DNA of 17,591 nucleotides. Source: JAMWZF01 sp041628615 (GTDB taxonomy: Bacteria; Pseudomonadota; Alphaproteobacteria; Rhodobacterales; Rhodobacteraceae). Positions 7,181 through 14,073 of the stretch are shown here, piece after piece. The position numbers and the translations under genes are program-made. How positions within the stretch are numbered: position 1 is the stretch's first letter; the number at the start of each line of letters is the position of its first letter. The stretch is taken from contig JBFKOW010000066.1 of NCBI GenBank assembly GCA_041628615.1, forward strand, positions 1 to 17,591, given 5' to 3'. The notes under the pieces were generated by a model. The model was not told the origin of the DNA, ran no database searches, and worked only from the letters and a program-made list of their open reading frames with translations.

Positions 7181-8203
7181 ATGATGGCGCGCGACGTTCT
7201 CACCTTCACCGACCGGGGCATCTACTGCCCGGCCGGCGATTTCTTCATCGACCCGTGGCGGCCGGTGGACCGGGCGCTGATCACCCACGGCCATGCCGAC
7301 CACGCACGGCCCGGCCATGCCCGTTACCTGAGCACCGAAGCGGCCGCGCCGGTGATCCGGTTCCGGCTCGGCGATATCCGGATCGAAACCGTCAGGTATG
7401 GCGAGGAACGCCGCATCGGCGACGCCACGGTCAGCTTTCACCCCGCCGGCCACGTCCCCGGCTCGGCGCAGATCCGGATCGCGGTCGGCGGCGCGGTCTG
7501 GGTCGTCTCCGGCGACTACAAGACCGTGCCCGACGGCCTGTCCGAGCCCTTTGAGCCGGTGCGCTGCCACGCCTTCGTCACCGAATGCACCTACGGCCTG
7601 CCGGAGTTCACCTGGACCGACACAGCCACCCTGCGCGGGCAGATCAACGACTGGTGGGCGGCCAACGCCGCCGCCGGGCGGGCCTCGCTGCTCGGGGCCT
7701 ATTCGCTGGGCAAGGCGCAGCGGCTGCTCACCGATCTCGACCCCGGCATCGGCCCGATCCTGACCCACGGCGCGGTGGAGAACACCAACGCGGTGCTGCG
7801 CGGCCAGGGGCTGCGGTTGCCCGCCACGGTCCGGGTCACGCCCGAGACCGATCCGAAGGCGCATCCCGGCGCGCTGCTGCTGGCGCCGCCCTCGGCGCTC
7901 GGCTCGGCCTGGGCGCGGCGCCTCGGGCCGGCCTCCACCGCCTTCGCCTCGGGCTGGATGGCGCTGCGCGGGGTGCGGCGGCGGCGGGCGGCGGACCGCG
8001 GCTTCGTGGTCTCGGACCATGCCGACTGGCCCGGCCTCAACGCCGCCATCGCCGAGACCGGGGCCGAGCGGGTCTTCGTCACCCACGGCTATACCTCGGT
8101 GTTCCGGCGCTGGCTGGAAAGCCGGGGCTACGACGCGCAGGTCGTGGCCACCGAATACGAGGGCGAGGGGCTCGACGCCCCGGCAGAGGAGAGCGCCGCA
8201 TGA
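7181..8203 (+). CDS. Ligase-associated DNA damage response exonuclease (MBL fold)
   Basis: A 340-residue metallo-beta-lactamase/beta-CASP nuclease of the ligase-associated exonuclease family. The metal site motif HGHADH (H36, H38, D40, H41) follows ALIT. HPAGHVPGS (H91) and SGDYK (D112) supply further ligands. ECTYGLPEF (~135) and the C-terminal VSDHADWPG and THGYTSVFRRW are typical of the family. Known relatives are metal-dependent DNA exonucleases encoded with an ATP-dependent ligase, an Lhr-core helicase and a metallophosphoesterase. ATG 7181 is used; a second ATG follows directly, and the upstream ribosome site is weak. The stop overlaps the next gene by 4 bases (ATGA). The 66-base gap upstream holds nothing I recognise. 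Confidence 0.93.
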   Translation: MMARDVLTFTDRGIYCPAGDFFIDPWRPVDRALITHGHADHARPGHARYLSTEAAAPVIRFRLGDIRIETVRYGEERRIGDATVSFHPAGHVPGSAQIRIAVGGAVWVVSGDYKTVPDGLSEPFEPVRCHAFVTECTYGLPEFTWTDTATLRGQINDWWAANAAAGRASLLGAYSLGKAQRLLTDLDPGIGPILTHGAVENTNAVLRGQGLRLPATVRVTPETDPKAHPGALLLAPPSALGSAWARRLGPASTAFASGWMALRGVRRRRAADRGFVVSDHADWPGLNAAIAETGAERVFVTHGYTSVFRRWLESRGYDAQVVATEYEGEGLDAPAEESAA

Positions 8204-9090
8204 CCGGGGCCCTGACCCGCGCCGACCGGTTCTTCCGCTGGCAGGCCCGGCAGGTGGAGCGCCGGCCGCTGCAGATCGTGGCCTCGCAACGGCTGCTGCG
8301 CGGGCTTTTCTCGATGACCGCGAGGCTGGGCGGGCGGCTGCCGCCGGGCCTCGTGCCGATCGCCGACCGCAACGGGGCGCTGTGGTTCCGGCCGCGCGGG
8401 GTGGATCGCGACGCGCCGGTGATCCTCTACCTGCACGGCGGCGGATTCACCATCGACAGCCCGCGGACCCACGCGGCGCTGATCGGCCACCTCGCCGCGG
8501 CGGCGGGGCTGCGGGCGGTGGCGCCGCGCTACCGGCTGGCGCCCGAGCACCCGTTTCCCGCCGCGCCGGACGACGCCCGCGCCGCCTTCGACCGGCTGGT
8601 TGCGGCCGGCACGCCGCCGGTGGCGATCTGCGGCGACAGCGCCGGGGGGTGCCTCGCGCTGATGGTCGCGCAGCACGCCCGCGACAGCGGCGCGCCGATG
8701 CCCGCCGCCCTCGGCCTGCTGGCGCCGATCGGCGACCTGTCGGGCGATATCCAGGCCCGCTTCGCCGCCGCCGATGACGAGATCCTGATCCCGCCCCACT
8801 GGCCGCGCCGGATCCGGGCCGCCTACCTGCCGGGGATGGACCCCGCCGACCCGGCGGTCTCGCCGCTGCTCGGCGACCTTCGCGGCCTGCCGCCGGCGCT
8901 GATCCAGGCTGGCGCGGGCGAGGCGCTGGCGGCCGACGCACGCCGGCTCGAACAGGCGATGGAGACGGTGACGCTCGACCTCTGGCCGGGGATGCAGCAC
9001 GTCTGGCACCTGCATGCCGGGCGTTCGGCGGCGGCGGACCGGGCGCTGGCGCGGATGGGGCGGTTCCTCGCGGACCGCGCCGCCGGGTGA
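8200..9090 (+). CDS. Alpha/beta hydrolase of the hormone-sensitive-lipase (HSL) esterase type
   Basis: 296 residues. Oxyanion-hole motif HGGG (79-82) and nucleophile elbow GDSAGG (145-150, Ser147) mark the HSL/family IV esterases. RYRLAPEHPFPAAPDD (110-125) is also typical. The histidine is His267 (MQHVWHL). The acid position, usually Asp in a G-x-x-D context, reads AGAGEAL with Glu241, a conservative change. ATG 8200 overlaps the exonuclease stop (ATGA) and its own TGA overlaps the ligase GTG, so the three are translated as a coupled unit. No signal peptide is seen. Why an esterase lies between two DNA-repair enzymes is unexplained; I recall similar placement in related Rhodobacterales, but the substrate is unknown. 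Confidence 0.9.
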   Translation: MTGALTRADRFFRWQARQVERRPLQIVASQRLLRGLFSMTARLGGRLPPGLVPIADRNGALWFRPRGVDRDAPVILYLHGGGFTIDSPRTHAALIGHLAAAAGLRAVAPRYRLAPEHPFPAAPDDARAAFDRLVAAGTPPVAICGDSAGGCLALMVAQHARDSGAPMPAALGLLAPIGDLSGDIQARFAAADDEILIPPHWPRRIRAAYLPGMDPADPAVSPLLGDLRGLPPALIQAGAGEALAADARRLEQAMETVTLDLWPGMQHVWHLHAGRSAAADRALARMGRFLADRAAG

Positions 9091-10676
9091 GGGACTTCGC
9101 CCGCCTGTTCACCGCGGTGGACCAGACCACCCGGACCACCGTGAAGGTGGCGGCGCTGGCCGAGTTCTTCGCCACCGCGCCCGACGCCGACAAGCTGTGG
9201 TGCGTGGCGCTGTTCTCGGGCCGCCGGCCGCGCCGGGTGATCACCACCACGGTGCTGCGCGAATGGGCCGCGGAACGGGCCGGCATCCCGCTCTGGCTGT
9301 TCGAGGAGAGCTACCCGGTGGTGGGCGATCTCGCCGAGACGATCGCGCTCGTCCTGCCGCCCGCCGGGCGGGCCGAGGAGCGCAGCCTGAGCGACTGGAT
9401 CGCCGAACTCAAGCGGCTGTCGGCGCTCTCCTACGCCGACCGCAAGGCCGGGATCCTCGCCGCCTGGGATGCGCTGCCGGGGATCGAGCGGTTCCTGTTC
9501 ACCAAGCTTCTGACTGGCGGGTTCCGGGTCGGGGTCAGCCAGAAACTGATGACCCGGGCGCTGGCGCGGGCCACCGGGCAGGACGAGGCGGTTCTGACCC
9601 ACAAGCTGATGGGGTCCTGGACCCCCGAGACGGTGACCTGGCGGGGGCTGATCGAGGCCGACGACCCGGGCGCAGACCTGTCGCGGCCCTACCCGTTCTA
9701 CCTCGCCTACCAGCTCGAGGAGGGGACCGACCTGGGCCCCGTCACCGACTGGCTGGCCGACCGGAAGTGGGACGGCATCCGCGGCCAGCTGATCCTGCGC
9801 GGCGGCGAGCATCACCTCTGGTCGCGGGGCGAGGAGCTGATGACCGGCCGGTTCCCGGAACTGGCCCGGCTGGTCGATTTCCTGCCTGCCGGCACGGTGA
9901 TCGACGGCGAGGTGCTGGCGTTCCGCGACGGCGCGCCGCTGTCCTTCAACGCGCTGCAGAAGCGGATCGGGCGCAAGACGGTGCCGAGGAAGCTCCTCGC
10001 CGAGGCGCCGGTGATCCTGATGGCCTACGACCTGCTGGAACGGGACGGCGCAGACATCCGCGCCCGGCCCCTGGCCGAACGCCGCGCCGCGCTCGAGACC
10101 CTCGCCGCCGACCTGCCGCCGGAGGCGCCGCTGCGGCTGTCGCCGGAAGTGCCCGCGGCGAGCTGGGAGGCGCTGGCCGCCGCGCGGGCCGCCTCCCGCG
10201 ACCATGGCGCCGAGGGGCTGATGCTGAAGCGCCGCGCCTCGCCCTACCTGTCGGGCCGCCGCAAGGGCGACTGGTGGAAGTGGAAGGTCGACCCGCTGAC
10301 GGTGGACGCGGTGATGATCTACGCCCAGTCCGGATTCGGCCGCCGGGCGACGCTGTTCACCGATTTCACCTTCGCGGTGCGCGACGGCGACGCCCTGGTC
10401 CCGTTCACCAAGGCCTATTCCGGCCTGACCGACGCCGAGTTCCGCGAGATCACCGCCTGGGTCCGCCGCAACACCCTGCAGCGCTTCGGCCCGGTGCGGC
10501 AGGTGACCCCGGACCTCGTCTTCGAGATCGCCTTCGAGGGGATCCAGGCGAGCCCGCGCCACAAGTCGGGCATCGCGTTGCGGTTTCCGCGGATGGCCCG
10601 CTGGCGGCGCGACAAGCCGGCTGCCGAGATCAACACCCTGGACGACCTGCGGACGCTCCTGGCCGAGCACGGCTAA
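9087..10676 (+). CDS. ATP-dependent DNA ligase, cisplatin-damage-response type
   Basis: A 529-residue ATP-dependent DNA ligase. It joins nicks through an enzyme-AMP intermediate. The catalytic lysine is K227 in the KWDGIR motif. VIDGEVLAF (~271-279), AEGLMLKRR and WWKWKVDP are the later nucleotidyltransferase motifs, followed by an OB-fold domain ending in KSGIALRFPRMARWR. The N-terminal helical DNA-binding domain spans ~1-190. Length and N-terminus fit the ligase-associated damage response family rather than short LigD-type ligases. GTG at 9087 overlaps the esterase stop (GTGA). The usual partner genes, an Lhr-core helicase and a metallophosphoesterase, are not downstream; a convergent gene follows instead. 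This is additional to the essential NAD-dependent LigA expected elsewhere. Confidence 0.95.
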   Translation: MRDFARLFTAVDQTTRTTVKVAALAEFFATAPDADKLWCVALFSGRRPRRVITTTVLREWAAERAGIPLWLFEESYPVVGDLAETIALVLPPAGRAEERSLSDWIAELKRLSALSYADRKAGILAAWDALPGIERFLFTKLLTGGFRVGVSQKLMTRALARATGQDEAVLTHKLMGSWTPETVTWRGLIEADDPGADLSRPYPFYLAYQLEEGTDLGPVTDWLADRKWDGIRGQLILRGGEHHLWSRGEELMTGRFPELARLVDFLPAGTVIDGEVLAFRDGAPLSFNALQKRIGRKTVPRKLLAEAPVILMAYDLLERDGADIRARPLAERRAALETLAADLPPEAPLRLSPEVPAASWEALAAARAASRDHGAEGLMLKRRASPYLSGRRKGDWWKWKVDPLTVDAVMIYAQSGFGRRATLFTDFTFAVRDGDALVPFTKAYSGLTDAEFREITAWVRRNTLQRFGPVRQVTPDLVFEIAFEGIQASPRHKSGIALRFPRMARWRRDKPAAEINTLDDLRTLLAEHG

Positions 10677-10678
10677 GG

Positions 10679-10695
10679 CCGGGGCTCTGCCCCGG
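10679..10695. terminator. GC hairpin between convergent ligase and HAD-UbiA genes; Rhodobacterales-type repeat
   Basis: CCGGGGC-TCT-GCCCCGG is a perfect 7-bp stem two bases after the ligase stop, followed by accccgggatatttgcgg. The pattern 'GGGGCTCTGCCCC GGACCCC GGGATATTT' resembles an extragenic element I recall as abundant after genes in Rhodobacteraceae genomes. That is memory, not a search. It fills most of the 54-base gap between the convergent genes and may terminate both transcripts. Confidence 0.6.
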
Positions 10696-10730
10696 ACCCC
10701 GGGATATTTGCGGTCCGAAGAAGGCGCGGG

Positions 10731-12188
10731 TCAGATCAGGCCCAGCCGGGAGAGCCAGTCCTGCCACAGCCCGGCGGCGTAGAACATCAGCGACAGGGTG
10801 ATCAGCAGCAGCCCGATCCCGCGCTTGTCCTTCAGGGCGAAGACGATCGGGTCGTAGTCCTGCTTGCCGTACCAGCCCAGCCGCACCATCCGCAGCAGCC
10901 ACCACGAGATCGGCAGCAGCGCGACCCAGAGAAGCCAGCGGTCCGGGTAGAGGACCCGCGCCTGGTCCGAGAAGCTGTAGAGGAAGAAGATCACCAGCGC
11001 CCCGACCGTCCCCAGCATCGCCACGTTGAGCAGGTCGCCCCGGTCCGGCCGGCCGTAGCCGCGCCCCGGCAGCGGCGCGTCCCCGGTGGCCAGCGTCAGT
11101 TCGGTCAGCCGCTTGACGCAGCCGAGGGTGACGAAGATCGGGAAGATGAAGATCAGCATGAACACCGAGGCCTCGACCCCGCTGGCCGCCGCGCCCGCCA
11201 CGACCCGGAGCGTGTAGAGCGCCGCAAGCGTCGCGATGTCGATCCAGCGCATCCGCTTGAGCCGCAGCGAATAGGCCAGGCTGAGCGCCATGTAGAGCAC
11301 CACGACCCCGAGGAAGGCCGGTCCCAGCGCCGCCCCGAGCCCCAGCGCCAGCACGCCCAGCCCGAGTGTCGCCGCCATCCCGGCGCCGATCGGCACCGCG
11401 CCGGAGGCGAAGGGCCGGCGGCACTTGGTCGGGTGCAGCCGGTCCGCCTCGAGGTCGAGAAGGTCGTTGACGAGGTAGATGCAGGACGCCGCGGCCGAGA
11501 ACGCCGCCATGCCGAACAGGACCATGAGCAGCGTCGCGCGCGAGAAGTCGTGGGCGGCGAGCATCGGCAGCACCAGCAGGACGTTCTTGACCCACTGGTG
11601 GGGGCGCAGGGCGCGGACCAGGTCCCGCCAGGCCCAGCCGCCCGGGATCCGCGTGATCTCGTGGCCGGAAAGCTGTTCCGCGGCGCCGCCCGCGTCGCCG
11701 ACCACGATCGCCCCGGCGCCGCGTTTCCAGATCGCGAGGTCCGAGCGGTCGTTGCCGGCGTAGTCGAAACCGCCCTCGCCATAGGCGTCCACCAGCGCCG
11801 CGGCCTTCTCGGCGCCCTTCAGGTTGGTCCGGCCGTCCGAGGCGAAGACCCGGCCGATGCCGTGATCGGCGGCGAGCCGTTCGACCAGCGCGGCGTCCGA
11901 GGCGGAGGCCAGCGCCACCTCCCGGCCGGCTGCCCGCGCGTTTTCCATCAGGTCGATGATCGCCGGCTCGACCGGCAGCAGGTCGGTCCTCAGCGGCGCG
12001 ATCCGCGCCAGTTCGGCCGTCAGCCGGGCCCGGTCGCCGAGATGCGTCACGCAGGCCCGGACCGTCGCCACCGGATCGCGCCCCAGCCCCGCCCAGGCGC
12101 CTTCCAGCAGCATGTCGGTCCGCAGCAGCGTCCCGTCCGCGTCGAGAACCAGCGGCCGCGCGGTCCGCGCGGCGTCGCCGTCAGCCAT
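10731..12188 (-). CDS. HAD phosphatase domain fused to UbiA-family prenyltransferase (DPPR synthase-like)
   Basis: A 485-residue membrane protein. Residues 1-~190 form a HAD domain: motif I DADGT (16-20, D16 and D18), Ser at ALASASD (~93-98), Lys at LKGAEK, and motif IV GNDRSD (145-150). From ~195 a polytopic UbiA domain follows, with prenyl-diphosphate motif NDLLDLEADRLHPTKCRRP (241-259) and about eight membrane segments. The ND-x2-D-x3-D-x2-HP-x-K form matches decaprenyl-phosphate phosphoribosyltransferase rather than ubiquinone UbiA. A reaction of polyprenyl phosphate with PRPP, then dephosphorylation by the HAD domain, is inferred. ATG at 12188 overlaps the transglycosylase stop by 8 bases (ATGGCTGA). 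Upstream in-frame codons are rejected because they lie inside that gene. Confidence 0.88.
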   Translation of the reverse strand: MADGDAARTARPLVLDADGTLLRTDMLLEGAWAGLGRDPVATVRACVTHLGDRARLTAELARIAPLRTDLLPVEPAIIDLMENARAAGREVALASASDAALVERLAADHGIGRVFASDGRTNLKGAEKAAALVDAYGEGGFDYAGNDRSDLAIWKRGAGAIVVGDAGGAAEQLSGHEITRIPGGWAWRDLVRALRPHQWVKNVLLVLPMLAAHDFSRATLLMVLFGMAAFSAAASCIYLVNDLLDLEADRLHPTKCRRPFASGAVPIGAGMAATLGLGVLALGLGAALGPAFLGVVVLYMALSLAYSLRLKRMRWIDIATLAALYTLRVVAGAAASGVEASVFMLIFIFPIFVTLGCVKRLTELTLATGDAPLPGRGYGRPDRGDLLNVAMLGTVGALVIFFLYSFSDQARVLYPDRWLLWVALLPISWWLLRMVRLGWYGKQDYDPIVFALKDKRGIGLLLITLSLMFYAAGLWQDWLSRLGLI

Positions 12189-13041
12189 CGGGCCCGCCCA
12201 CCGCGAAGACGCAGCCGTCGCTGGCGAGGACCGGCGGTGTCCGGCAGAGCCCGCGGGCCACGGTCCAGGCCGCCAGCACCTTGGGAACGTAGTCCCGGGT
12301 CTCGGCGTAGGGCGGCACCCCGGCATTGCCCCGCACGGCCCCTTCGCCGGCGTTGTAGCCGGCCAGCGCCAGGATCGGATCGCGGTCGAACTCCTTCATC
12401 AGCCAGTCGAGGTAGGCCACGCCGCCCTTGATGTTCATCGCCGCGTCGAAGCTGTCGGTGACCCCGAAGCGGGCCGCCGTGGCGGGCATCAGCTGCATCA
12501 GCCCCTGCGCCCCGGCGCCGCTCTGCGCATCGGCGCGCCCGGCGCTTTCCACCGCGATCACCGCGAGCGCGAGGGCCGGCGAGACGTCGGTGCCGATGGT
12601 GGCGACGAGGATGTCCCGGCCATGCGCCGAAGCGATCCGGCGCAGGGTGTCGAGCCGGGGCGCCGCGACCCGTGCGCCGCCCGGACCGGCGGTCAGCGCG
12701 GCCACGCCCGCCTGCAACCGGCCCGGACCGCTGGCCGCGAGCTCGGGCGGGACGATGTCCCAGAACCAGTCGTAGGTGGCCGAGGTCGTCGGGCCGGTCG
12801 CGGGCGCCGGGGCAGCGGCTGCGGCCCGCGGCGCGGGCGGCCGCGGCGCCACCTGCACGGTGATGCGCGGCCGGGATCCGGCGGGCGGCGCGGAAATCCG
12901 CTTGAAGGTGAAGTCGGCCTGCAGCCGGTGGCTTTCGGCTCCGGCGGGCGCCGCGAGGAACGCCGCCGCCACGAGGACGAACGCCGCAACGGGCAGGACC
13001 GGACGACCGGCCCGCCGGAACTGGGGGAGTGGTCTGTTCAC
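12181..13041 (-). CDS. Periplasmic lytic transglycosylase (SLT domain)
   Basis: 286 residues from GTG 13041. It has a signal peptide (core VLPVAAFVLVAAAFLA, likely cleavage after PAGA at 35), an Ala/Pro-rich linker (~60-88), and a C-terminal goose-type lysozyme/SLT domain. The catalytic glutamate is Glu165 in AVIAVESAGR. GLMQLMPATAARFGV (180-194) and AGYNAGEGAV (227-236) are the diagnostic SLT motifs. Such enzymes cleave the glycan strands of peptidoglycan to 1,6-anhydro ends. GTG 13041 has AGAGG eight bases upstream. An ATG at 13083 would add 14 residues but has AGG jammed against it; I prefer the GTG. The gene overlaps the HAD-UbiA gene, so the two are co-expressed. Confidence 0.87.
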   Translation of the reverse strand: MNRPLPQFRRAGRPVLPVAAFVLVAAAFLAAPAGAESHRLQADFTFKRISAPPAGSRPRITVQVAPRPPAPRAAAAAPAPATGPTTSATYDWFWDIVPPELAASGPGRLQAGVAALTAGPGGARVAAPRLDTLRRIASAHGRDILVATIGTDVSPALALAVIAVESAGRADAQSGAGAQGLMQLMPATAARFGVTDSFDAAMNIKGGVAYLDWLMKEFDRDPILALAGYNAGEGAVRGNAGVPPYAETRDYVPKVLAAWTVARGLCRTPPVLASDGCVFAVGGPDG

Positions 13042-13403
13042 TGCGCTGCCTCTGCTCGGCGTTTTTCGTATCGTTGCGGTCATCCTTGCAAAAAAAACAT
13101 GAATCGGGCCAGCCCCGGCGGCGGCGACGGGCCGGATTAGCCGGTTCTTGCGGCTCCCGAGCCACGGCCCGGGCGGCTTCGCCGGCAAAATACTGAAAAT
13201 TTTTTCCTTTCTAAAACAGTGTCTTGCGTCGAAAATTCCGCCCGAAATCAGGGTATACAAAATTGCACGAAACGGGCCGCAATGTCGCCCCATTCAACCT
13301 GCCTTATCGCAGCATCCAAGACGGGGATCGGGCCATTGAGAGGCCGGCCCGAGACGATCCGGACGGGACCTGACAACCTGAGCTACCCCTGAGGAGGGAT
13401 CAC
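13042..13403. promoter_or_regulatory. 362-base divergent intergenic region between transglycosylase and pilin genes
   Basis: No gene is credible here. It holds a run of eight A's (13090-13097), a conspicuously AT-rich block (about 13187-13265, with AAAATTTTTT and TATACAAAAT) in otherwise GC-rich DNA, and a possible -10 TATACA (13254-13259) toward the pilins without a good -35 at 16-18 bases. A 7-bp stem TCGGGCC/GGCCCGA (13328-13334 with 13346-13352) would lie in the pilin leader. The pilin ribosome site is GAGGAGGG. The promoter itself is not resolved. Confidence 0.45.
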
Positions 13404-13592
13404 ATGTTTGACTTCATCAAGAACTTCCGCCGTGACGAAGACGGTGCCGTGACCGTCGACTGGGTCGTGCTGACCGCCGCGATCGTCGGCCTGGGCATCG
13501 CCGTCCTGACCACCGTCGGCAACGGGACCACGAACCTCGGCTCCAAGGTGAGCTCGCAGCTCGTGAACCAGCAGATCGTCACCTACAACTGA
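13404..13592 (+). CDS. flp: Flp-type IVb pilin, copy 1
   Basis: A 62-residue Flp/Fap prepilin, the major fibre subunit of Tad pili. The leader MFDFIKNFRRDEDG ends at Gly14. Cleavage by the TadV/CpaA prepilin peptidase is expected between G14 and A15, leaving a 48-residue mature pilin that is one hydrophobic helix (VVLTAAIVGLGIAVL) plus a short polar end. Position +5 of the mature form is Asp and +6 is Trp, where classical Flp pilins have Glu and Tyr. GAGGAGGG lies upstream at good spacing, consistent with very high expression. It is the first gene of the Tad locus here and is followed by a near-copy. Confidence 0.95.
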   Translation: MFDFIKNFRRDEDGAVTVDWVVLTAAIVGLGIAVLTTVGNGTTNLGSKVSSQLVNQQIVTYN

Positions 13593-13609
13593 TCCGGGGA
13601 AACGCTGTC

Positions 13610-13798
13610 ATGCTGAACTTCATCAAGAACTTCCGCCGCGACGAAGACGGCGCGGTGACCGTCGACTGGGTCGTGCTGACCGCCGCGATCGTCGGCCTGG
13701 GCATCGCTGTCCTGACCTCGGTCGGCAACGGGACCACGAACCTCGGCTCCAAGGTGAGCTCGCAGCTCGTGAACCAGCAGATCGTGACCTACAACTAA
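13610..13798 (+). CDS. flp: Flp-type IVb pilin, copy 2
   Basis: A 62-residue prepilin almost identical to copy 1, with leader MLNFIKNFRRDEDG, expected cleavage at G14/A15, Asp at +5 and Trp at +6. The mature protein differs from copy 1 only at T37S. The ATG lies 17 bases after the copy 1 stop with GGGGAA upstream, so both are on one message. It is followed by a strong hairpin, so this pair may form a short, abundant transcript. The copies are either recent duplicates or kept alike by gene conversion; dosage is the simplest explanation. Confidence 0.94.
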   Translation: MLNFIKNFRRDEDGAVTVDWVVLTAAIVGLGIAVLTSVGNGTTNLGSKVSSQLVNQQIVTYN

Positions 13799-13821
13799 GG
13801 TCAGGATCGTCGGGATCGACG

Positions 13822-13854
13822 AAGCGGGTCGTGCCCCCCGGGCGCGGCCCGCTT
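13822..13854 (+). terminator. Strong hairpin terminator after the twin pilins
   Basis: A 13-bp stem (13822-13834 with 13842-13854, two G-U pairs) with a 7-base loop CCCCCGG lies 24 bases after the second pilin stop. It is followed by CCCGTTT, so the T-tract is short. It may stop or stabilise the pilin mRNA, letting downstream assembly genes be made at a lower level. Confidence 0.65.
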
Positions 13855-13977
13855 CCCGTTTCGCGCGGCGCGTCGGCCAGGCGCGCGCCGTGGCGCGGCG
13901 ACCGGCCGGATCACCCCGGCTCAGGGCACCGCAACCTGCCCCCCAGCCCGGAAAAAACCTCTCTCCGGTCCCGCAAA

Positions 13978-14073
13978 TTGACTGTGCCACTCCCCAGTTC
14001 GGCCATATTCGCTGACTACCCATTGAGGAGAGCGCGGAGGGATGTCCGCCACATTGGTAGTCTGGAGAAAGTC
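13978..14073 (+). promoter_or_regulatory. Possible promoter and leader of the third pilin
   Basis: TTGACT (13978-13983) is a good -35-like box. The nearest -10-like sequence, CATATT, lies 20 bases on, which is longer than ideal. The leader then has a GGAGGG and the true ribosome site GGAGAAA (14064-14070) before ATG 14074. The rest of 13855-13977 shows nothing I recognise. Confidence 0.3.

Larger units (their letters stand above)
13404..13798 (+). repeat. Tandem duplication of the pilin gene (period 206 bp)
   Basis: 13404-13592 and 13610-13798 are both 189 bases and, by my count, differ at 11 positions (about 94% identity). Several differences are synonymous. The proteins differ at three residues (F2L, D3N, T37S), only one of them in the mature pilin. 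The 17-base linker carries the second copy's ribosome site and does not resemble the region upstream of copy 1. Confidence 0.93.

Noticed and set aside
8823..10670. 615-codon open frame opposite the DNA ligase
   Set aside because: Antisense of a well-supported ligase. Composition is typical of a GC-driven shadow, with no recognisable domain.
12189..12326. 46-codon N-terminal extension of the HAD-UbiA frame
   Set aside because: It overlaps the end of the transglycosylase gene and has no HAD-like sequence. ATG 12188 begins just before the HAD motif I region at the usual distance.
13185..13205. Intrinsic terminator at GGCTTCGCC followed by T6
   Set aside because: The stem is only about four base pairs, the T's begin some 15 bases after it, and there is no plus-strand gene upstream to terminate.
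13042..13293. Longer N-terminus for the lytic transglycosylase
   Set aside because: It would place about 84 non-conserved residues before an otherwise perfect signal peptide and would run through the AT-rich intergenic block.
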